In this document: positions 9,877 through 20,906 of the stretch, piece by piece | Layout: the number at the start of each line of letters is the position of its first letter | How positions within the stretch are numbered: the stretch's first letter is position 1 | Source: Rhodocyclaceae bacterium | GTDB taxonomy: Bacteria > Pseudomonadota > Gammaproteobacteria > Burkholderiales > Rhodocyclaceae | Length of the DNA stretch: 64,000 nucleotides | NCBI GenBank assembly: GCA_028713915.1 | Contig: JAQTNK010000003.1 | Coordinates: 82,775 to 146,774 of the forward strand | Direction: 5' to 3' | The notes under the pieces: model-generated | The model's database searches: none | Seen by the model: only the letters and a program-made list of their open reading frames with translations | Told to the model about the DNA's origin: nothing | Position numbers and translations under genes: made by a program

Positions 9877-11463
9877 GTGTCCCCGCTCGAAACTGAAATC
9901 GCCCGCCGCCGCACTTTCGCCATCATCTCGCACCCCGATGCCGGCAAGACCACGCTGACCGAGAAGCTGCTGTATTTCGGCGGCGCCATTCAGGTCGCCG
10001 GCGAAGTGCGCGCGCGCAAGGCGAGCCGCCACGCCACTTCCGACTGGATGGAACTGGAAAAGCAGCGCGGCATCTCGGTGACCTCGTCGGTCATGCAGTT
10101 CCCCTATCGCGACAGCATCGTGAACCTGCTCGACACGCCGGGCCACGAGGACTTCTCGGAAGACACCTATCGCACGCTGACCGCCGTCGACTCGGCGGTG
10201 ATGGTGATCGACTCGGTCAACGGCGTCGAGGCGCAGACCATCAAGCTGCTCAACGTCTGCCGCCTGCGCGACACGCCGATCCTCACCTTCATCAACAAGC
10301 TCGACCGCGAGGGCCGCGCGCCGATCGAGCTGCTCGACGAGATCGAGGACGTGCTGAACATCCAGTGCGCGCCGATCACCTGGCCGATCGGCATGGGCAA
10401 GGGCTTTCGTGGCGTCTATCACCTCTACGACGACAGCATATCGTTCTTCAACCCGCAAGCCGAGAAGGGCACGTCGGAGATCATCAACGGGCTGGACAAC
10501 CCGCGCCTCGACGAGCTGATCGGCATGCAGGCGCAGGAGCTGCGCGACGAGATCGAGCTGGTACGCGGCGCCTCGCACGCCTTCGACCGCGACGAATATC
10601 TGGCCGGCAAGCAAACCCCCGTGTTCTTCGGCTCCGCCATCAACAACTTCGGCGTGCAGTCGCTGCTCGACGCCGTCGTCGACCTCTCGCCGGCGCCGCT
10701 GCACCGCGCCGCCCTCGTCGACAACCTCGCGCGCCAGGTCGAACCGAACGAACCGAAGTTCTCCGGCTTCGTGTTCAAGATCCAGGCCAACATGGACCCC
10801 AAGCACCGCGACCGCATCGCCTTCGTGCGCGTCTGCTCGGGCCGCTTCGAGCGCGGCATCAAGCTCAAGCAATTGTCGACCGGCAAGACGCTGGCAGTGA
10901 ACAACGCCATCACCTTCATGGCGCAGGACCGCAACACCACCGACGAAGCCTATCCCGGCGACATCATCGGCATTCCCAACCACGGCAGCGTGGTCCTCGG
11001 CGACGCCTTCTCCGAAGGCGAGGACCTGAAGTTCACCGGCATTCCCTGCTTCGCGCCCGAGCACTTTCGCCGCGCCCAGATCCGCAATCCGATGAAAATG
11101 AAGGCGCTGCAGAAAGGCTTGCAGCAGCTCGCCGAGGAAGGCGCGACGCAGCTCTTCAAGCCGCTCGCCTCCAACGACCTGATCCTCGGCGCCGTCGGCA
11201 CGCTGCAGTTCGACGTCGTCGCCCACCGCCTCGAATTCGAGTACGGCGTCGATGTCGTCTTCGAGCCCTACAACGTCGCCACCGCGCGCTGGCTGCGCGG
11301 CAGCGACGCCGACATCAAGGCGCTCGCCGACAAGGCCGGCGTGAACCTGGCGTTGGACGGCGCCGGCGACTACGTCTACCTGGCGCCAAACCGGGTGAAC
11401 CTGACGATGACGCAGGAGCGCCACCCGCACATCCGCTTCCTGGAGACGCGCGAGATTCACTGA
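9877..11463 (+). CDS. prfC: Peptide chain release factor 3
   Basis: GTG start; [38 protein letters not shown]...[12 protein letters not shown]...[30 protein letters not shown]. Confidence 0.95.
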   Translation: MSPLETEIARRRTFAIISHPDAGKTTLTEKLLYFGGAIQVAGEVRARKASRHATSDWMELEKQRGISVTSSVMQFPYRDSIVNLLDTPGHEDFSEDTYRTLTAVDSAVMVIDSVNGVEAQTIKLLNVCRLRDTPILTFINKLDREGRAPIELLDEIEDVLNIQCAPITWPIGMGKGFRGVYHLYDDSISFFNPQAEKGTSEIINGLDNPRLDELIGMQAQELRDEIELVRGASHAFDRDEYLAGKQTPVFFGSAINNFGVQSLLDAVVDLSPAPLHRAALVDNLARQVEPNEPKFSGFVFKIQANMDPKHRDRIAFVRVCSGRFERGIKLKQLSTGKTLAVNNAITFMAQDRNTTDEAYPGDIIGIPNHGSVVLGDAFSEGEDLKFTGIPCFAPEHFRRAQIRNPMKMKALQKGLQQLAEEGATQLFKPLASNDLILGAVGTLQFDVVAHRLEFEYGVDVVFEPYNVATARWLRGSDADIKALADKAGVNLALDGAGDYVYLAPNRVNLTMTQERHPHIRFLETREIH

Positions 11464-11545
11464 GCCGGCCGGCGCCGGGCGGCGCCTATGGAATCCTTCG
11501 CGGCGGCGCCGGTCTGAAACTTCAGATCGGATTTCGTGCACGGAG

Positions 11546-12739
11546 GTGAACCCGATGTCGCCAACCACGTTCATTGCGGCCCACGCCAGCCATCCCGATT
11601 GGCGCATCGCGCTGGCCGACAGCCGCCGGCAATTGCAATCGGCCAGCGCGGCGCGCGCCGCGCGCTACGGCGCAGCCGCCCCGCTCACGCTCGGCTGGTG
11701 CTACCTGACCGATTACTACGCGGCGGCCGCCGAGGCGATCCTCGACGAGTTGCGCCAGGCCTTTCCGGGCGTCGCCTGGATCGGCACGAGCGGCATCGGC
11801 GTCGCCGCCAGCGGCATCGAATACTTCGACGAGCCGGCCATGGTGCTGATGGTGGCGCCCTTGCCGCGCGAGTGCTTCCGCCTGTTTTCCGGACGCCAGC
11901 CCTTGCCTGCCGCGGCGACCGGTTTCGCGCCGCATACCGCGCTGGTCCATGCCGACGGCAGCACGCCCGACTTGCAGGAGCTGCTGCAGGAACTGAGCGC
12001 GCGCACGGCGACCGGCTATCTGTTCGGCGGCCTGTCGTCGGCGCGCGGCCGGCCGCTGCACATGGCCGACGGCGTTTTCACCGGCGGCGTGTCCGGCGTC
12101 GCCTTCGATGCCGAAGTCGATCTGGTGTCGCGCGTAACCCAGGGCTGCCAGCCGATCGGCCCGTTGCGCGAAGTCACCGCCGCCGAGGGCAACCTGCTCA
12201 TCAGCCTGGACCGCCGGCCCGCCCTCGATTGCGCGATGAACGACCTGGGGCTCGACGACGACGCGGCCGACGAGGACTTGTTCGAAGCGCTGTCGGCAAC
12301 GCTGGTGGGCTTGAGCCGCGGCGCCGAAGACCTGCCTGCGCACCCCGGACAGTTCGGCGCCGAAACCGTCGTCCGCCACTTGGTCGGCGTCGATCTGGAA
12401 CGCAAGGTTCTGGGCATCGCCGACGCCGTCGAACCCGGCATGCTCACGGCATTTTGCATGCGCGACGCGCGCGCCGCCGGCTACGATCTGGTGCGCATCG
12501 CCGCCGAGATTCGCGACGACCTGGAAAGCGGCGCCGCGCGGCAGATGGCCGGCGCGCTCTACGTCAGCTGCTCGGGACGCGGCGGCCCGCATTTCGGCGC
12601 CCGCCATGCCGAGCTGCAGATGCTGCGCAATGCCCTCGGCGACGTGCCGCTGGCCGGCTTCTTCGCCGGCGGCGAAATCGCCCGCAATCATCTCTACGGC
12701 TACACCGGCGTATTGACGGTGTTCGCCACGCCCGGCTGA
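11546..12739 (+). CDS. FIST domain-containing protein (FIST_N/FIST_C)
   Basis: IGTSGIGVAASGIEYFDEPAMVLMV..., C-terminal GGPHFGARHAELQMLRNALGDVPLAGFFAGGEIARNHLYGYTGVLTVFA. Confidence 0.8.
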   Translation: MNPMSPTTFIAAHASHPDWRIALADSRRQLQSASAARAARYGAAAPLTLGWCYLTDYYAAAAEAILDELRQAFPGVAWIGTSGIGVAASGIEYFDEPAMVLMVAPLPRECFRLFSGRQPLPAAATGFAPHTALVHADGSTPDLQELLQELSARTATGYLFGGLSSARGRPLHMADGVFTGGVSGVAFDAEVDLVSRVTQGCQPIGPLREVTAAEGNLLISLDRRPALDCAMNDLGLDDDAADEDLFEALSATLVGLSRGAEDLPAHPGQFGAETVVRHLVGVDLERKVLGIADAVEPGMLTAFCMRDARAAGYDLVRIAAEIRDDLESGAARQMAGALYVSCSGRGGPHFGARHAELQMLRNALGDVPLAGFFAGGEIARNHLYGYTGVLTVFATPG

Positions 12740-12758
12740 ACGGCCGCCGCGGCGCGCG

Positions 12759-13097
12759 TCAGTCGTTGGCGGCGCCGTTTGGGCCAGTGCGTTCGAGGCG
12801 CCGGGCGAAGACCTTCATTTCCTTCGCCGCCTGGATGTCCCCGCGCGCTTCGGCGACGGCGATGCCTTGCCGATAGACGGCAAGCGCGTCGGCCGCCTCG
12901 CCCGCGTCGACCAGCGCCCTGCCCAGCCGCTTCCAGGCCGCCGAGAAATTCGGGTCCATGGTCACCGCCGCGCGCAAGTGCACGACGGCCTGCAAGGGAT
13001 CGCCGCTCTTGATGAACTCGTTGCCCAGCGAAAATCGCAGCAGCGCACCGTCGCGCGGCGTGCCGACGAGCTTGAGCAGGTTCTCGAGGGTGCTCAC
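12759..13097 (-). CDS. TPR-repeat protein
   Basis: MSTLENLLKLVGTPRDGALLRFSLGNEFIKSGDPLQAVVHLRAAVTMDPNFSAAWKRLGRALVDAGEAADALAVYRQGI: TPR pattern. Confidence 0.75.
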   Translation of the reverse strand: MSTLENLLKLVGTPRDGALLRFSLGNEFIKSGDPLQAVVHLRAAVTMDPNFSAAWKRLGRALVDAGEAADALAVYRQGIAVAEARGDIQAAKEMKVFARRLERTGPNGAAND

Positions 13098-13142
13098 GAG
13101 CGGCGCGCGCGGTGCCGGGCCGGGCCGGGCCTGGCCTTGCCG

Positions 13143-13718
13143 TCAGGCCAGGTCCGCCGTCAGCGAAGCCCGCACTGCCGCGGGCAGCTGCGTCTTCGCC
13201 TGGTAGGCGCGATGGTCGATGCCGGCAAAGATCGCGGCGCCGGCCTTGACCGCGGCCACCATCGCCGGCGTCAGTTCGAAGCGCATGAAATGCACGGCCG
13301 ACGTCTTTTCAGGCGTCGTGCGCTCGAGGTCTTCGTCGGCGGCGCCAAGGACGAGCTCGCAACCGGCCACCTGCATCCACACGCAGCGCTCGATGCCGAC
13401 CAGTCGCGCCAGCGCCTCCCGCCGCTCGTCGGCGTCGGCATATTCGACCATGAAGGTCGCCTTCCAGTTGCTGCCGTCGGGCACCAGCGGGTTATAGACG
13501 TCGAGCTCGGCCTGGATGCCTTCGGGCTCGAAGATGCGCTCGATGCGCAGCATTTCCTGCACTTGGTATTGCATGGTCAGCGCGTCCTCGAAATAGAGCG
13601 CGGCATGTTCGCCCAGCGCCACGCGGCGCTGCTTCTTGTGCGCGATGACGCGGGCGCGGAAGTCCGGCCGGATGCGGGCGTAATGTTCGAGGCTGTGAAG
13701 GTCGGCGCGGGTCAGCAT
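13143..13718 (-). CDS. DUF3501 family protein
   Basis: MLTRADLHSLEHYARIRPDFRARVIAHKKQRRVALGEHAALYFEDALTMQYQVQEMLRIERIFE; located with rubrerythrin and a CCG-domain Fe-S protein. Confidence 0.75.
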   Translation of the reverse strand: MLTRADLHSLEHYARIRPDFRARVIAHKKQRRVALGEHAALYFEDALTMQYQVQEMLRIERIFEPEGIQAELDVYNPLVPDGSNWKATFMVEYADADERREALARLVGIERCVWMQVAGCELVLGAADEDLERTTPEKTSAVHFMRFELTPAMVAAVKAGAAIFAGIDHRAYQAKTQLPAAVRASLTADLA

Positions 13719-13835
13719 GGCCGGGCCTCCCGACGGCCCGGCCAGCCGGCGGCGGCGCCCGCCATGGCAACCGCGAACGCGATGCATGCGTACGTCATGC
13801 TCTTTCTCCTTTCATCCAAAGCGATCTCCTTTTCG

Positions 13836-15164
13836 TCAGATTCCATAGGCGAACCGCAACAGCGTGATCGGATGCTCGGGCCGCGAGCCGTCGGCCCGGG
13901 CGTGGGCGATGTGGTGGCCGGCCATGGCGCAGTCAGAACCGTAGTGGTCGGGCTCGGCCTGGTTCACGCGCGCCACCACGGGCTTGACGATTTTCATGGC
14001 GAACTCGTGGAATTCCCTCTTCACCGCATAAGTGCCGTCGTGGCCCGAGCAGCGCTCGATGATTTCGACTTCGGTGCCCGGCACCAGGGACAGCGCCTCG
14101 CGGGTCTTCGGGCCGATGTTCTGCACGCGCTGGTGGCAGGCGGCGTGATAGGCGACGCGGCCGAGCGGCTGCTTGAAGTCGGTGCGCAGCCTGCCCTCCT
14201 TGTGGCGCAGCATCAGGTATTCGAAGGGATCGAAGAAGGCCGCCTTGACCTTCTGCACGTCCGCATCGTCGGGGAACAGCAGCGGCAACTCCTGCTTGAA
14301 CATCAGCACGCAGGAAGGCACCAGCGCCATCAGGTCCCAGCCGGCATCGACCAATTTCGCCAGCACCGGGATGTTGGCTTCCTTGGCCGCCGCCACGCTG
14401 GCGAAGTCGCCGAGTTCGAGCTTGGGCATGCCGCAGCAGCGCTCCCTTTCGACCAGCCGCACGGGGATGCCGTTGTGCTCGAAGACGGCGACCAGATCAG
14501 CGCCGGGGCCGGGCTCGTTGCGGTTCATGTAGCAGGTGGCGAACAGCGCCACGCGCCCGCGCGTGCGGCCGGCGGCTTCGGCGCGGGCGGCGCTGACGTG
14601 CCCGGCCAGGCGCTTCCGCATCGAGTTGCTGTCGAACGCCGGCAGCCAGGCGCCGGCGTGGATGCCGGCGACCGCTTGCAGCGCCTGGCGCGCAACGCCG
14701 ATCTTGTTCACCGCATTCACCGTCTGCGCGACGATGGGAATGCCGGCGAAGCGGCCGACCGCGTCGGTGCTGGTGAGCACCTTGTCGCGCAGCCTGACGT
14801 CGCCCTGACTGAACTTCACGGCCTTGGCGCGCAGCATCAGGTGCGGGAAATCCACGGCCCACGGATGCGGCGGCACGTACGGGCATTTCGTCATGTAGCA
14901 CAGGTCGCACAGGTAGCAGTGATCGACGACCTTGCCGTAATCGGCCTTGGCGACGCCGGCGACCTCCAGCGATGCGGCGGCATCCACCAGGTCGAACAGG
15001 GTCGGAAACGCGTGGCACAGGCTGACGCAGCGGCGGCAGCCGTGGCAGATTTCGAAGACGCGCTCCATCTCCGCGTGCAAGGATGCCGCGCTGTAGAAGT
15101 CCGGGTTGCGCCAGTCCAGCGCATGCCGGGTGGGCGCATCGAGATTGCCTTCGCGGGCGGCCAT
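13836..15164 (-). CDS. (Fe-S)-binding heterodisulfide reductase/GlpC-like oxidoreductase with CCG domains
   Basis: Two ferredoxin motifs (CHGCRRCVSLCHAFP; CYLCDLCYMTKCPYVPPHPW) and cysteine-rich motifs (CCGMPKLELGD; CSGHDGTYAVK). Confidence 0.85.
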   Translation of the reverse strand: MAAREGNLDAPTRHALDWRNPDFYSAASLHAEMERVFEICHGCRRCVSLCHAFPTLFDLVDAAASLEVAGVAKADYGKVVDHCYLCDLCYMTKCPYVPPHPWAVDFPHLMLRAKAVKFSQGDVRLRDKVLTSTDAVGRFAGIPIVAQTVNAVNKIGVARQALQAVAGIHAGAWLPAFDSNSMRKRLAGHVSAARAEAAGRTRGRVALFATCYMNRNEPGPGADLVAVFEHNGIPVRLVERERCCGMPKLELGDFASVAAAKEANIPVLAKLVDAGWDLMALVPSCVLMFKQELPLLFPDDADVQKVKAAFFDPFEYLMLRHKEGRLRTDFKQPLGRVAYHAACHQRVQNIGPKTREALSLVPGTEVEIIERCSGHDGTYAVKREFHEFAMKIVKPVVARVNQAEPDHYGSDCAMAGHHIAHARADGSRPEHPITLLRFAYGI

Positions 15165-15243
15165 GGTGCGGTCCTCTGCGTCGTCGTCGAACGGATGGGA
15201 CGGATCGCGGCCGCCGCGCGACGGCCGCGATCGACGCCGCCGT

Positions 15244-15660
15244 TCAGTGCAGCTCGGCGAGAGCCTTCGTGTAGCGGTTGGCGTGCGAGCGCTCGGCCTT
15301 GGCCAGCGTCTCGAACCAGTCGGCGATTTCCTCGAAGCCCTCTTCGCGCGCCGTCCGCGCCATGCCCGGATACATGTCGGTGTATTCGTGCGTCTCGCCG
15401 GCGACGGCGGACTTGAGGTTGTCGGCAGTCGCGCCGAACGGCAGGCCGGTGACCGGGTCGCCGCAGGCTTCGAGGTGTTCGAGATGGCCATGGGCATGGC
15501 CGGTCTCGCCCTCGGCGGTGCTGCGGAACAGCGCGGCGACGTCCTGCTGGCCTTCGACGTCGGCCTTGTTGGCGAAGTACAAGTAGCGACGATTGGCCTG
15601 AGACTCACCGGCAAAGGCGGCCTTCAGGTTCTCTTCGGTTTTCGAGCCTTTCAGTTTCAT
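15244..15660 (-). CDS. Rubrerythrin (short form, no C-terminal rubredoxin domain)
   Basis: [63 protein letters not shown], diiron ExxH helices; stops after [18 protein letters not shown]. Confidence 0.9.
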   Translation of the reverse strand: MKLKGSKTEENLKAAFAGESQANRRYLYFANKADVEGQQDVAALFRSTAEGETGHAHGHLEHLEACGDPVTGLPFGATADNLKSAVAGETHEYTDMYPGMARTAREEGFEEIADWFETLAKAERSHANRYTKALAELH

Positions 15661-15919
15661 GATGTCCTCCTTGGTCTGAGTGAGTCGGATCGCGGTGACC
15701 CGCCAGTCACGAATTCACGCTAGTCCTTCCGTACCGGCGACGCCATTTGTTTGCGTCAATCGCCCCAATAGCGCAGTCCTATCGGCGCGCCGCCGGCGCA
15801 ATTACACCGGCATGGCGTCGATCAAGAGCGGCCGATGCTAACCGGAGAAAGGCTGCCGACCTATACCGGAAAGTATGTATTTCGACTACCGACGAGCGCT
15901 TGCCGCCGGCCGTCGCCGC

Positions 15920-16962
15920 TCAGTCGGCAACGGCGCGCTCGCCGGGCGTGATGGCCAGCGTCAGGATGCTCGTCCCGCGCAGGACCGTGAGCGGGCAGGA
16001 GACGCCGATCGATTCGCCGGCGAGCAGACGCGCCAGGGCGGCGACGCTGGTCACCGCCTGTCCCTGCAGCGCCAGCAGCACGTCGCCGGCCATGACGCCG
16101 GCGCGGGCGGCCGGGCCGCCGCGCTCGACGCCGAGCACATGCACGGCGCGCTCCTCGCTCAGACCGAGCCGGCTGAGCGCCCGCCGCGGCAGCCGCAGGT
16201 CGGCGCCGGCGATGCCGAGGAAGCCGCGCCGCACGCGCCCGAAGCGGATCAGGTCGCCGATGACCACGCGCACCAGGTCGATGGCGACGGCGAAGCAGAT
16301 GCCCTGCGCGCCCGGAATGATGGCGGTATTCACGCCGATGACGGCGCCGCCCGAATCGAGCAGCGGACCGCCGGAGTTGCCCGGATTGAGCGCGGCATCG
16401 GTCTGGATGACGTCGTCGACCAGGCGTCCGCTGGCCGACGGCAAAGCGCGGCCGAGCGCGCTGACGACGCCGGCCGTGACCGTCGTCTGGAAGCCCAGCG
16501 GATTGCCGATGGCGATGGCGATCTGGCCGACGCGCAGCGCGCCGGACTGCCCCAGCCCCGCGCATAGGGAACATCGCCGGCCGCGACGCGCAGCAAGGCG
16601 ACATCGGTGGCCGGATCCGCGCCGATCCTGCGGCACGACAGCAGCCGCCCGTCGGGAAAACGCGCCGTCACTTTCGCGGCGCCATGCACGACGTGGCTGT
16701 TGGTGAGCACCAGGCCGTCGGGAGCGATGGCGAAGCCGGAGCCGTGGCCGGCGCGCCCGCCGCCGCGCACCTCGATCAGGCACACGGCCGGCCCGACACG
16801 GTCGGCCACGGCGGCGACCGCCTGGGAATAGGCATCCAGCGCCGCCGCGTCGGCGGCCGGCGACGCTTCGCGCCGCCCCGCCGGCACGGGGCTTTCCGCG
16901 TTCCCGAGGACCGGGGCGAGGAAGCCGGGAGTGGCACCCATGATCTGAACTCCGCTACGCAA
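15920..16962 (-). pseudogene. HtrA/DegP-like trypsin-type serine protease with PDZ domain, split by a frameshift
   Basis: The N-terminal part reads in one frame (GHGSGFAIAPDGLVLTNSHVVHGAAKV...TDVALLRVAAGDVPYARG) and the C-terminal part in another (LGQSGALRVGQIAIAIGNPLGFQTTVTAGVVSALGR...DAALNPGNSGGPLLDSGG...PDZ). The junction is a C-run at about 16556-16559. Confidence 0.8.
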
Positions 16963-17049
16963 GGAACGTTATGTCTGGGCGCAAGCGCGCGTTTCAAGCA
17001 GGCGGCAAGCGCGCCGGGAACTCGCGCAGCGCCGCATTGCCGAAGCGCC

Positions 17050-18639
17050 ATGTTCGCGACCCCGCCCTGCGACGATGCCGTCATCCGCACCGCGCGCGAC
17101 GCCGCCCCTTGCGCCGCGGCAGCGCGCAAGTGGGTGCTGGCGGCGACCATCCTGGCGTCGAGCATGGCGTTCATCGACGGCACCGTGGTGAACGTGGCGC
17201 TGCCGGCGCTGCAGCGCGACCTGCGCGCCGGCATCGCCGACGTGCAATGGGTGGTCGAAGCGTATGCGCTGCTGCTCGCGGCGCTGCTGCTGATGGGCGG
17301 CGCCGCCGGCGATCGCTTCGGCCGACGGCGCGTGTTCATGCTGGGCGTCGCCGTATTCGCCGCGGCCTCCGCCTGTTGCGGGCTTGCCGACGGCGTGCGC
17401 GCCTTGATCGTCGCACGCGCCGCGCAGGGCATCGGCGGCGCGCTGCTGGTGCCGGGCAGCCTGGCGATCATCAGCGCGTCGTTCGACGAGCGCGAGCGCG
17501 GCCGGGCGATCGGCACCTGGTCGGGGGCGACGGCGATCACGACGGCGCTCGGCCCCGTGCTCGGCGGCTGGATGACCGATCACCTGTCGTGGCGCGCGGT
17601 GTTTTTCATCAACCTGCCGCTGGCCGTGGCGGTGCTCGCGCTGGCGTCCTGGCGCGTGCCGGAGTCGAAGAATCCGCAGGCGCAGGGCGCGCTCGATTGG
17701 CCCGGCGCGCTGCTGGCCACCTGCGGCCTGGCCGGCATCGTCTATGCGTTGATCGAAGCGCCGGGAAAGGGCTGGCACAGCGCCACCATCGCGGGCAGCC
17801 TGACGCTCGGCGCCGCCGCGCTGGCGGCTTTCGTCGCGATCGAGGCGCGCTGCCCGGCGCCGATGATTCCGCTGTCCGTGTTCGCGTCGCGCAACTTCAG
17901 CGGCGCCAACCTGCTGACGCTGCTGCTCTACGCGGCGCTCGGCGGCGGGCTCTTCTTTCTGCCGCTGAACCTGATCCAGGTGCAGCGCTACTCGGCCACC
18001 GCGGCGGGCGCGGCGCTGCTGCCGCTGATCCTGCTCATGTTCACGCTGTCGCGCTGGTCGGGCGGCCTGTTCGACCGCTACGGCGCGCGGCGCCCGCTCA
18101 TGCTCGGCCCGCTGGTGGCGGCCGCCGGCTTCGCCCTTCTCGCCGTGCCGGCGACCGGCGCCAGCTATTGGACGGGGTTCTTCCCGGCAATCACGGTGCT
18201 CGGCTTCGGCTTGTCGCTCAGCGTCGCGCCGCTCACGGCCACCGTGATGAGCGCACTCGGCAGCGCGCGCGCCGGCATCGCCTCGGGCATCAACAACGCC
18301 GCCTCGCGCGTCGCCGGGTTGCTCGCCGTCGCCGCCTTCGGCGTCGTCCTGGCGCCGGTCTTCGAGCGCACGCTCGAACTGCGGCTGGCGCAGGACAATG
18401 GCCCGGCCGCCGTGCGCGCCGCGGTGCTCGCGCAGCGCGACCGGCTCGCCGCGATCGAACTGCCGGCCGGACTGCCCGAAGGCGAACGGACTGCCGCGCG
18501 CCGGGCGGTCGACGAATCCTTCGTCGCCGGCTTTCGCTGCGTCATGCTGATCGCCGCGCTGCTCGCCGCGGCCAGTTCGCTCAGCGCCTGGGCATTGCTG
18601 CGGGATGCCGCAGCGGCCGGGAGTGTAGGAAAGAGCTAG
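17050..18639 (+). CDS. MFS transporter, DHA2 (EmrB/QacA) family
   Basis: WVLAATILASSMAFIDGTVVNVALPALQRDLRAGIADVQWVVEAYALLLAALLLMGGAAGDRFGRRRVFMLG. Confidence 0.9.
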   Translation: MFATPPCDDAVIRTARDAAPCAAAARKWVLAATILASSMAFIDGTVVNVALPALQRDLRAGIADVQWVVEAYALLLAALLLMGGAAGDRFGRRRVFMLGVAVFAAASACCGLADGVRALIVARAAQGIGGALLVPGSLAIISASFDERERGRAIGTWSGATAITTALGPVLGGWMTDHLSWRAVFFINLPLAVAVLALASWRVPESKNPQAQGALDWPGALLATCGLAGIVYALIEAPGKGWHSATIAGSLTLGAAALAAFVAIEARCPAPMIPLSVFASRNFSGANLLTLLLYAALGGGLFFLPLNLIQVQRYSATAAGAALLPLILLMFTLSRWSGGLFDRYGARRPLMLGPLVAAAGFALLAVPATGASYWTGFFPAITVLGFGLSLSVAPLTATVMSALGSARAGIASGINNAASRVAGLLAVAAFGVVLAPVFERTLELRLAQDNGPAAVRAAVLAQRDRLAAIELPAGLPEGERTAARRAVDESFVAGFRCVMLIAALLAAASSLSAWALLRDAAAAGSVGKS

Positions 18640-19232
18640 CGCCAGCCGAACAAGATTCCCAGCATCATCATGAACAGCAGCAGCATGCCGATCCACACCG
18701 CCACGCCGGCGGCGGTGATGGCGTTGGCAAGCTGCAGCGCCTTGTGCGCGTCGGCCACCTTGAACAAGGGCCGCACGCCGTTGCGGATCAGGGCGACGCT
18801 GCACGACCACGCCGCGATCACCACCAGCGCATCGAACCAGACGATGGGAACGAACAGGCACAGCGCGGAAAGCCACAGGGGCGTCGGCGCGATGGCCGCC
18901 AGGGTATAGGCTGCCGGGTAGTCGGGATGGACATCGGCGATGCCGCCCAGTTGCTGGATGTACGACGCCATCAGGGCGACGTTGGCGACTTCGATGGCGA
19001 AGAACGTGATGCCGACGACCGTCAGTTCCTGCCACCGCAGCGGCGGCTCGACCAGGGCGAAGACGACGCCGGGATGGACCAGCTGCGCGTAGGCATACAT
19101 CAAGGGCGGAATCAGCGACATCGGCGCGACGAGAAACGCGAAAAGCTGCGCCACCGTGGGATGGATGCGCAACACATCCGGCCAGCCGTCCGCTTCGGAC
19201 AGCACCATCTTCGGCAAGTTTGCCAGCGTCAT
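18636..19232 (-). CDS. Yip1/DUF1282-like integral membrane protein
   Basis: About five hydrophobic segments; MVLSEADGWPDVLRIHPTVAQLFAFLVAPMSLIPPLMYAYAQ. Confidence 0.65.
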   Translation of the reverse strand: MTLANLPKMVLSEADGWPDVLRIHPTVAQLFAFLVAPMSLIPPLMYAYAQLVHPGVVFALVEPPLRWQELTVVGITFFAIEVANVALMASYIQQLGGIADVHPDYPAAYTLAAIAPTPLWLSALCLFVPIVWFDALVVIAAWSCSVALIRNGVRPLFKVADAHKALQLANAITAAGVAVWIGMLLLFMMMLGILFGWR

Positions 19233-19349
19233 GATCCGCCTCCATCGCCACGGTTTTGCGTCAGCCGTTCTGGACCATCCGGCATCGACATAGCATTTAG
19301 ACTGCGCGCCGCACGATAGTTCAGCGCCTGCGGCGGGGCGGGCCGACGC

Positions 19350-19670
19350 TCAGCGACAGGCCGCGGCCGTCTGGCGCATGCGCTCGAGCTGGGCGAGCGC
19401 TTCTTCGGCGCTGGCAAAGGCGATGCGCACTTCATTCCCGGAGCCGAAGTTGCCGCCGCCGTAGACGATGCGCAACTCCTTGCCGCCGGTCTCCACGTAC
19501 TGGACGATGCCGAGGTTGATCCAGCGCTGCTTGCCCGGCTCCTCCGCCGGCACCTGGAAAAGGCAGAATGACGACGACCCGGTCAAGCCGCTCAGCGCCG
19601 TCTCGGCGCGAACCGACAGCGGCGCCGCCAGCGCGGCGCAAAGGACGACGACGAAACGAAGGGCGGCCAT
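19350..19670 (-). CDS. Secreted hypothetical protein
   Basis: Signal peptide MAALRFVVVLCAALAAPLSVRAE. Confidence 0.5.
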   Translation of the reverse strand: MAALRFVVVLCAALAAPLSVRAETALSGLTGSSSFCLFQVPAEEPGKQRWINLGIVQYVETGGKELRIVYGGGNFGSGNEVRIAFASAEEALAQLERMRQTAAACR

Positions 19671-19781
19671 GAAAAAAGTGTAGTCCGCGCCGATACCCTG
19701 TCAAAGTGCCGAAGCATCGGCCGGACGAGGCTGGGCGACGAACAGGTATAATCGCCGGCTTACCGAATTCACGAGCCCATC

Positions 19782-20886
19782 ATGGAAGCAGAACGCTTAA
19801 ACGCCGTCGCCAACCGCATCGCCGACCTGAAGTCGCGCGGGCAGGAACTGCGGAGGTATCTTTGACTACGATGCCAAGGCATCGCGGCTCGAAGAAGTAG
19901 CCAAGCTGCTCGAAGATCCGGGCATCTGGAACGACGCCGAGCGCGCCCAGTCGCTCGGCAAGGAGAAGAAAGTCCTCGAAGGCGTCGTCCTGACGCTCGA
20001 CGGCGTCAGCCGTCAGCTCGGCGACGCCGGCGATCTCTTCGACATGGCGCGCGAAGAGGAGGACGAGGACACGCTCGTCGCCGTCGAGTCCGATCTCGCG
20101 GCCGTCGAAGCGAAGGTCGCCGACCTCGAGTTCCGCCGCATGTTCTCCAACCCGGCCGACCCCAACAACTGCTTCATCGACATCCAGGCCGGCGCCGGCG
20201 GCACCGAAGCCTGCGACTGGGCCTCGATGCTGCTGCGCCAGTACCTCAAGTACTGCGAGCGCAAGGGCTTCAAGACGGAAATCCTCGAGCAGACCGAAGG
20301 CGACGTCGCCGGCATCCGCAGCGCCTCGCTCAAGGTCGAGGGCGACTACGCCTATGGCTTCCTGCGCACCGAAACCGGCGTGCATCGTCTCGTGCGCAAG
20401 TCGCCCTTCGATTCCTCCGGCGGCCGCCACACCAGCTTCGCCAGCCTCTACGTCTATCCGGAAATCGACGACTCGATCGAGGTCGAGATCAACCCGGCCG
20501 ACCTGCGCGTCGACACCTTCCGCGCTTCCGGCGCCGGCGGCCAGCACATCAACAAGACCGACTCGGCGATCCGCATCACGCACAATCCGACCGGCATCGT
20601 CGTGCAATGCCAGAACGACCGCTCGCAGCACCGCAACCGCGCCGAGGCGATGGCCATGCTGAAGTCGCGCCTGTATGAGCTCGAACTGCGCAAGCGCCAG
20701 GTCGAGGCCGACAAGCTCGAGGCCGGCAAGACCGACGTCGGCTGGGGCCACCAGATCCGCAGCTACGTGCTCGACAACTCGCGCATCAAGGACTTGCGCA
20801 CCAACGTCGAAATCTCCAACACGCAGAAGGTGCTCGACGGCGATCTCGATCCCTTCATCGAAGCCAGCCTCAAGCAGGGCGTCTGA
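19782..20886 (+). CDS. prfB: Peptide chain release factor 2, expressed by +1 programmed frameshift
   Basis: ATG at 19782, [27 protein letters not shown] then in-frame TGA at 19863-19865; +1 shift resumes as [24 protein letters not shown]...[34 protein letters not shown]. Confidence 0.95.
19852..19869 (+). promoter_or_regulatory. prfB: prfB programmed +1 frameshift signal (SD-like GGAGG, then TAT CTT TGA C TAC)
   Basis: Sequence GGAGGTATCTTTGACTAC read directly; matches the known bacterial RF2 autoregulatory site. Confidence 0.95.
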
Positions 20887-20906
20887 CCCTTACCCGGAAG
20901 AACACC

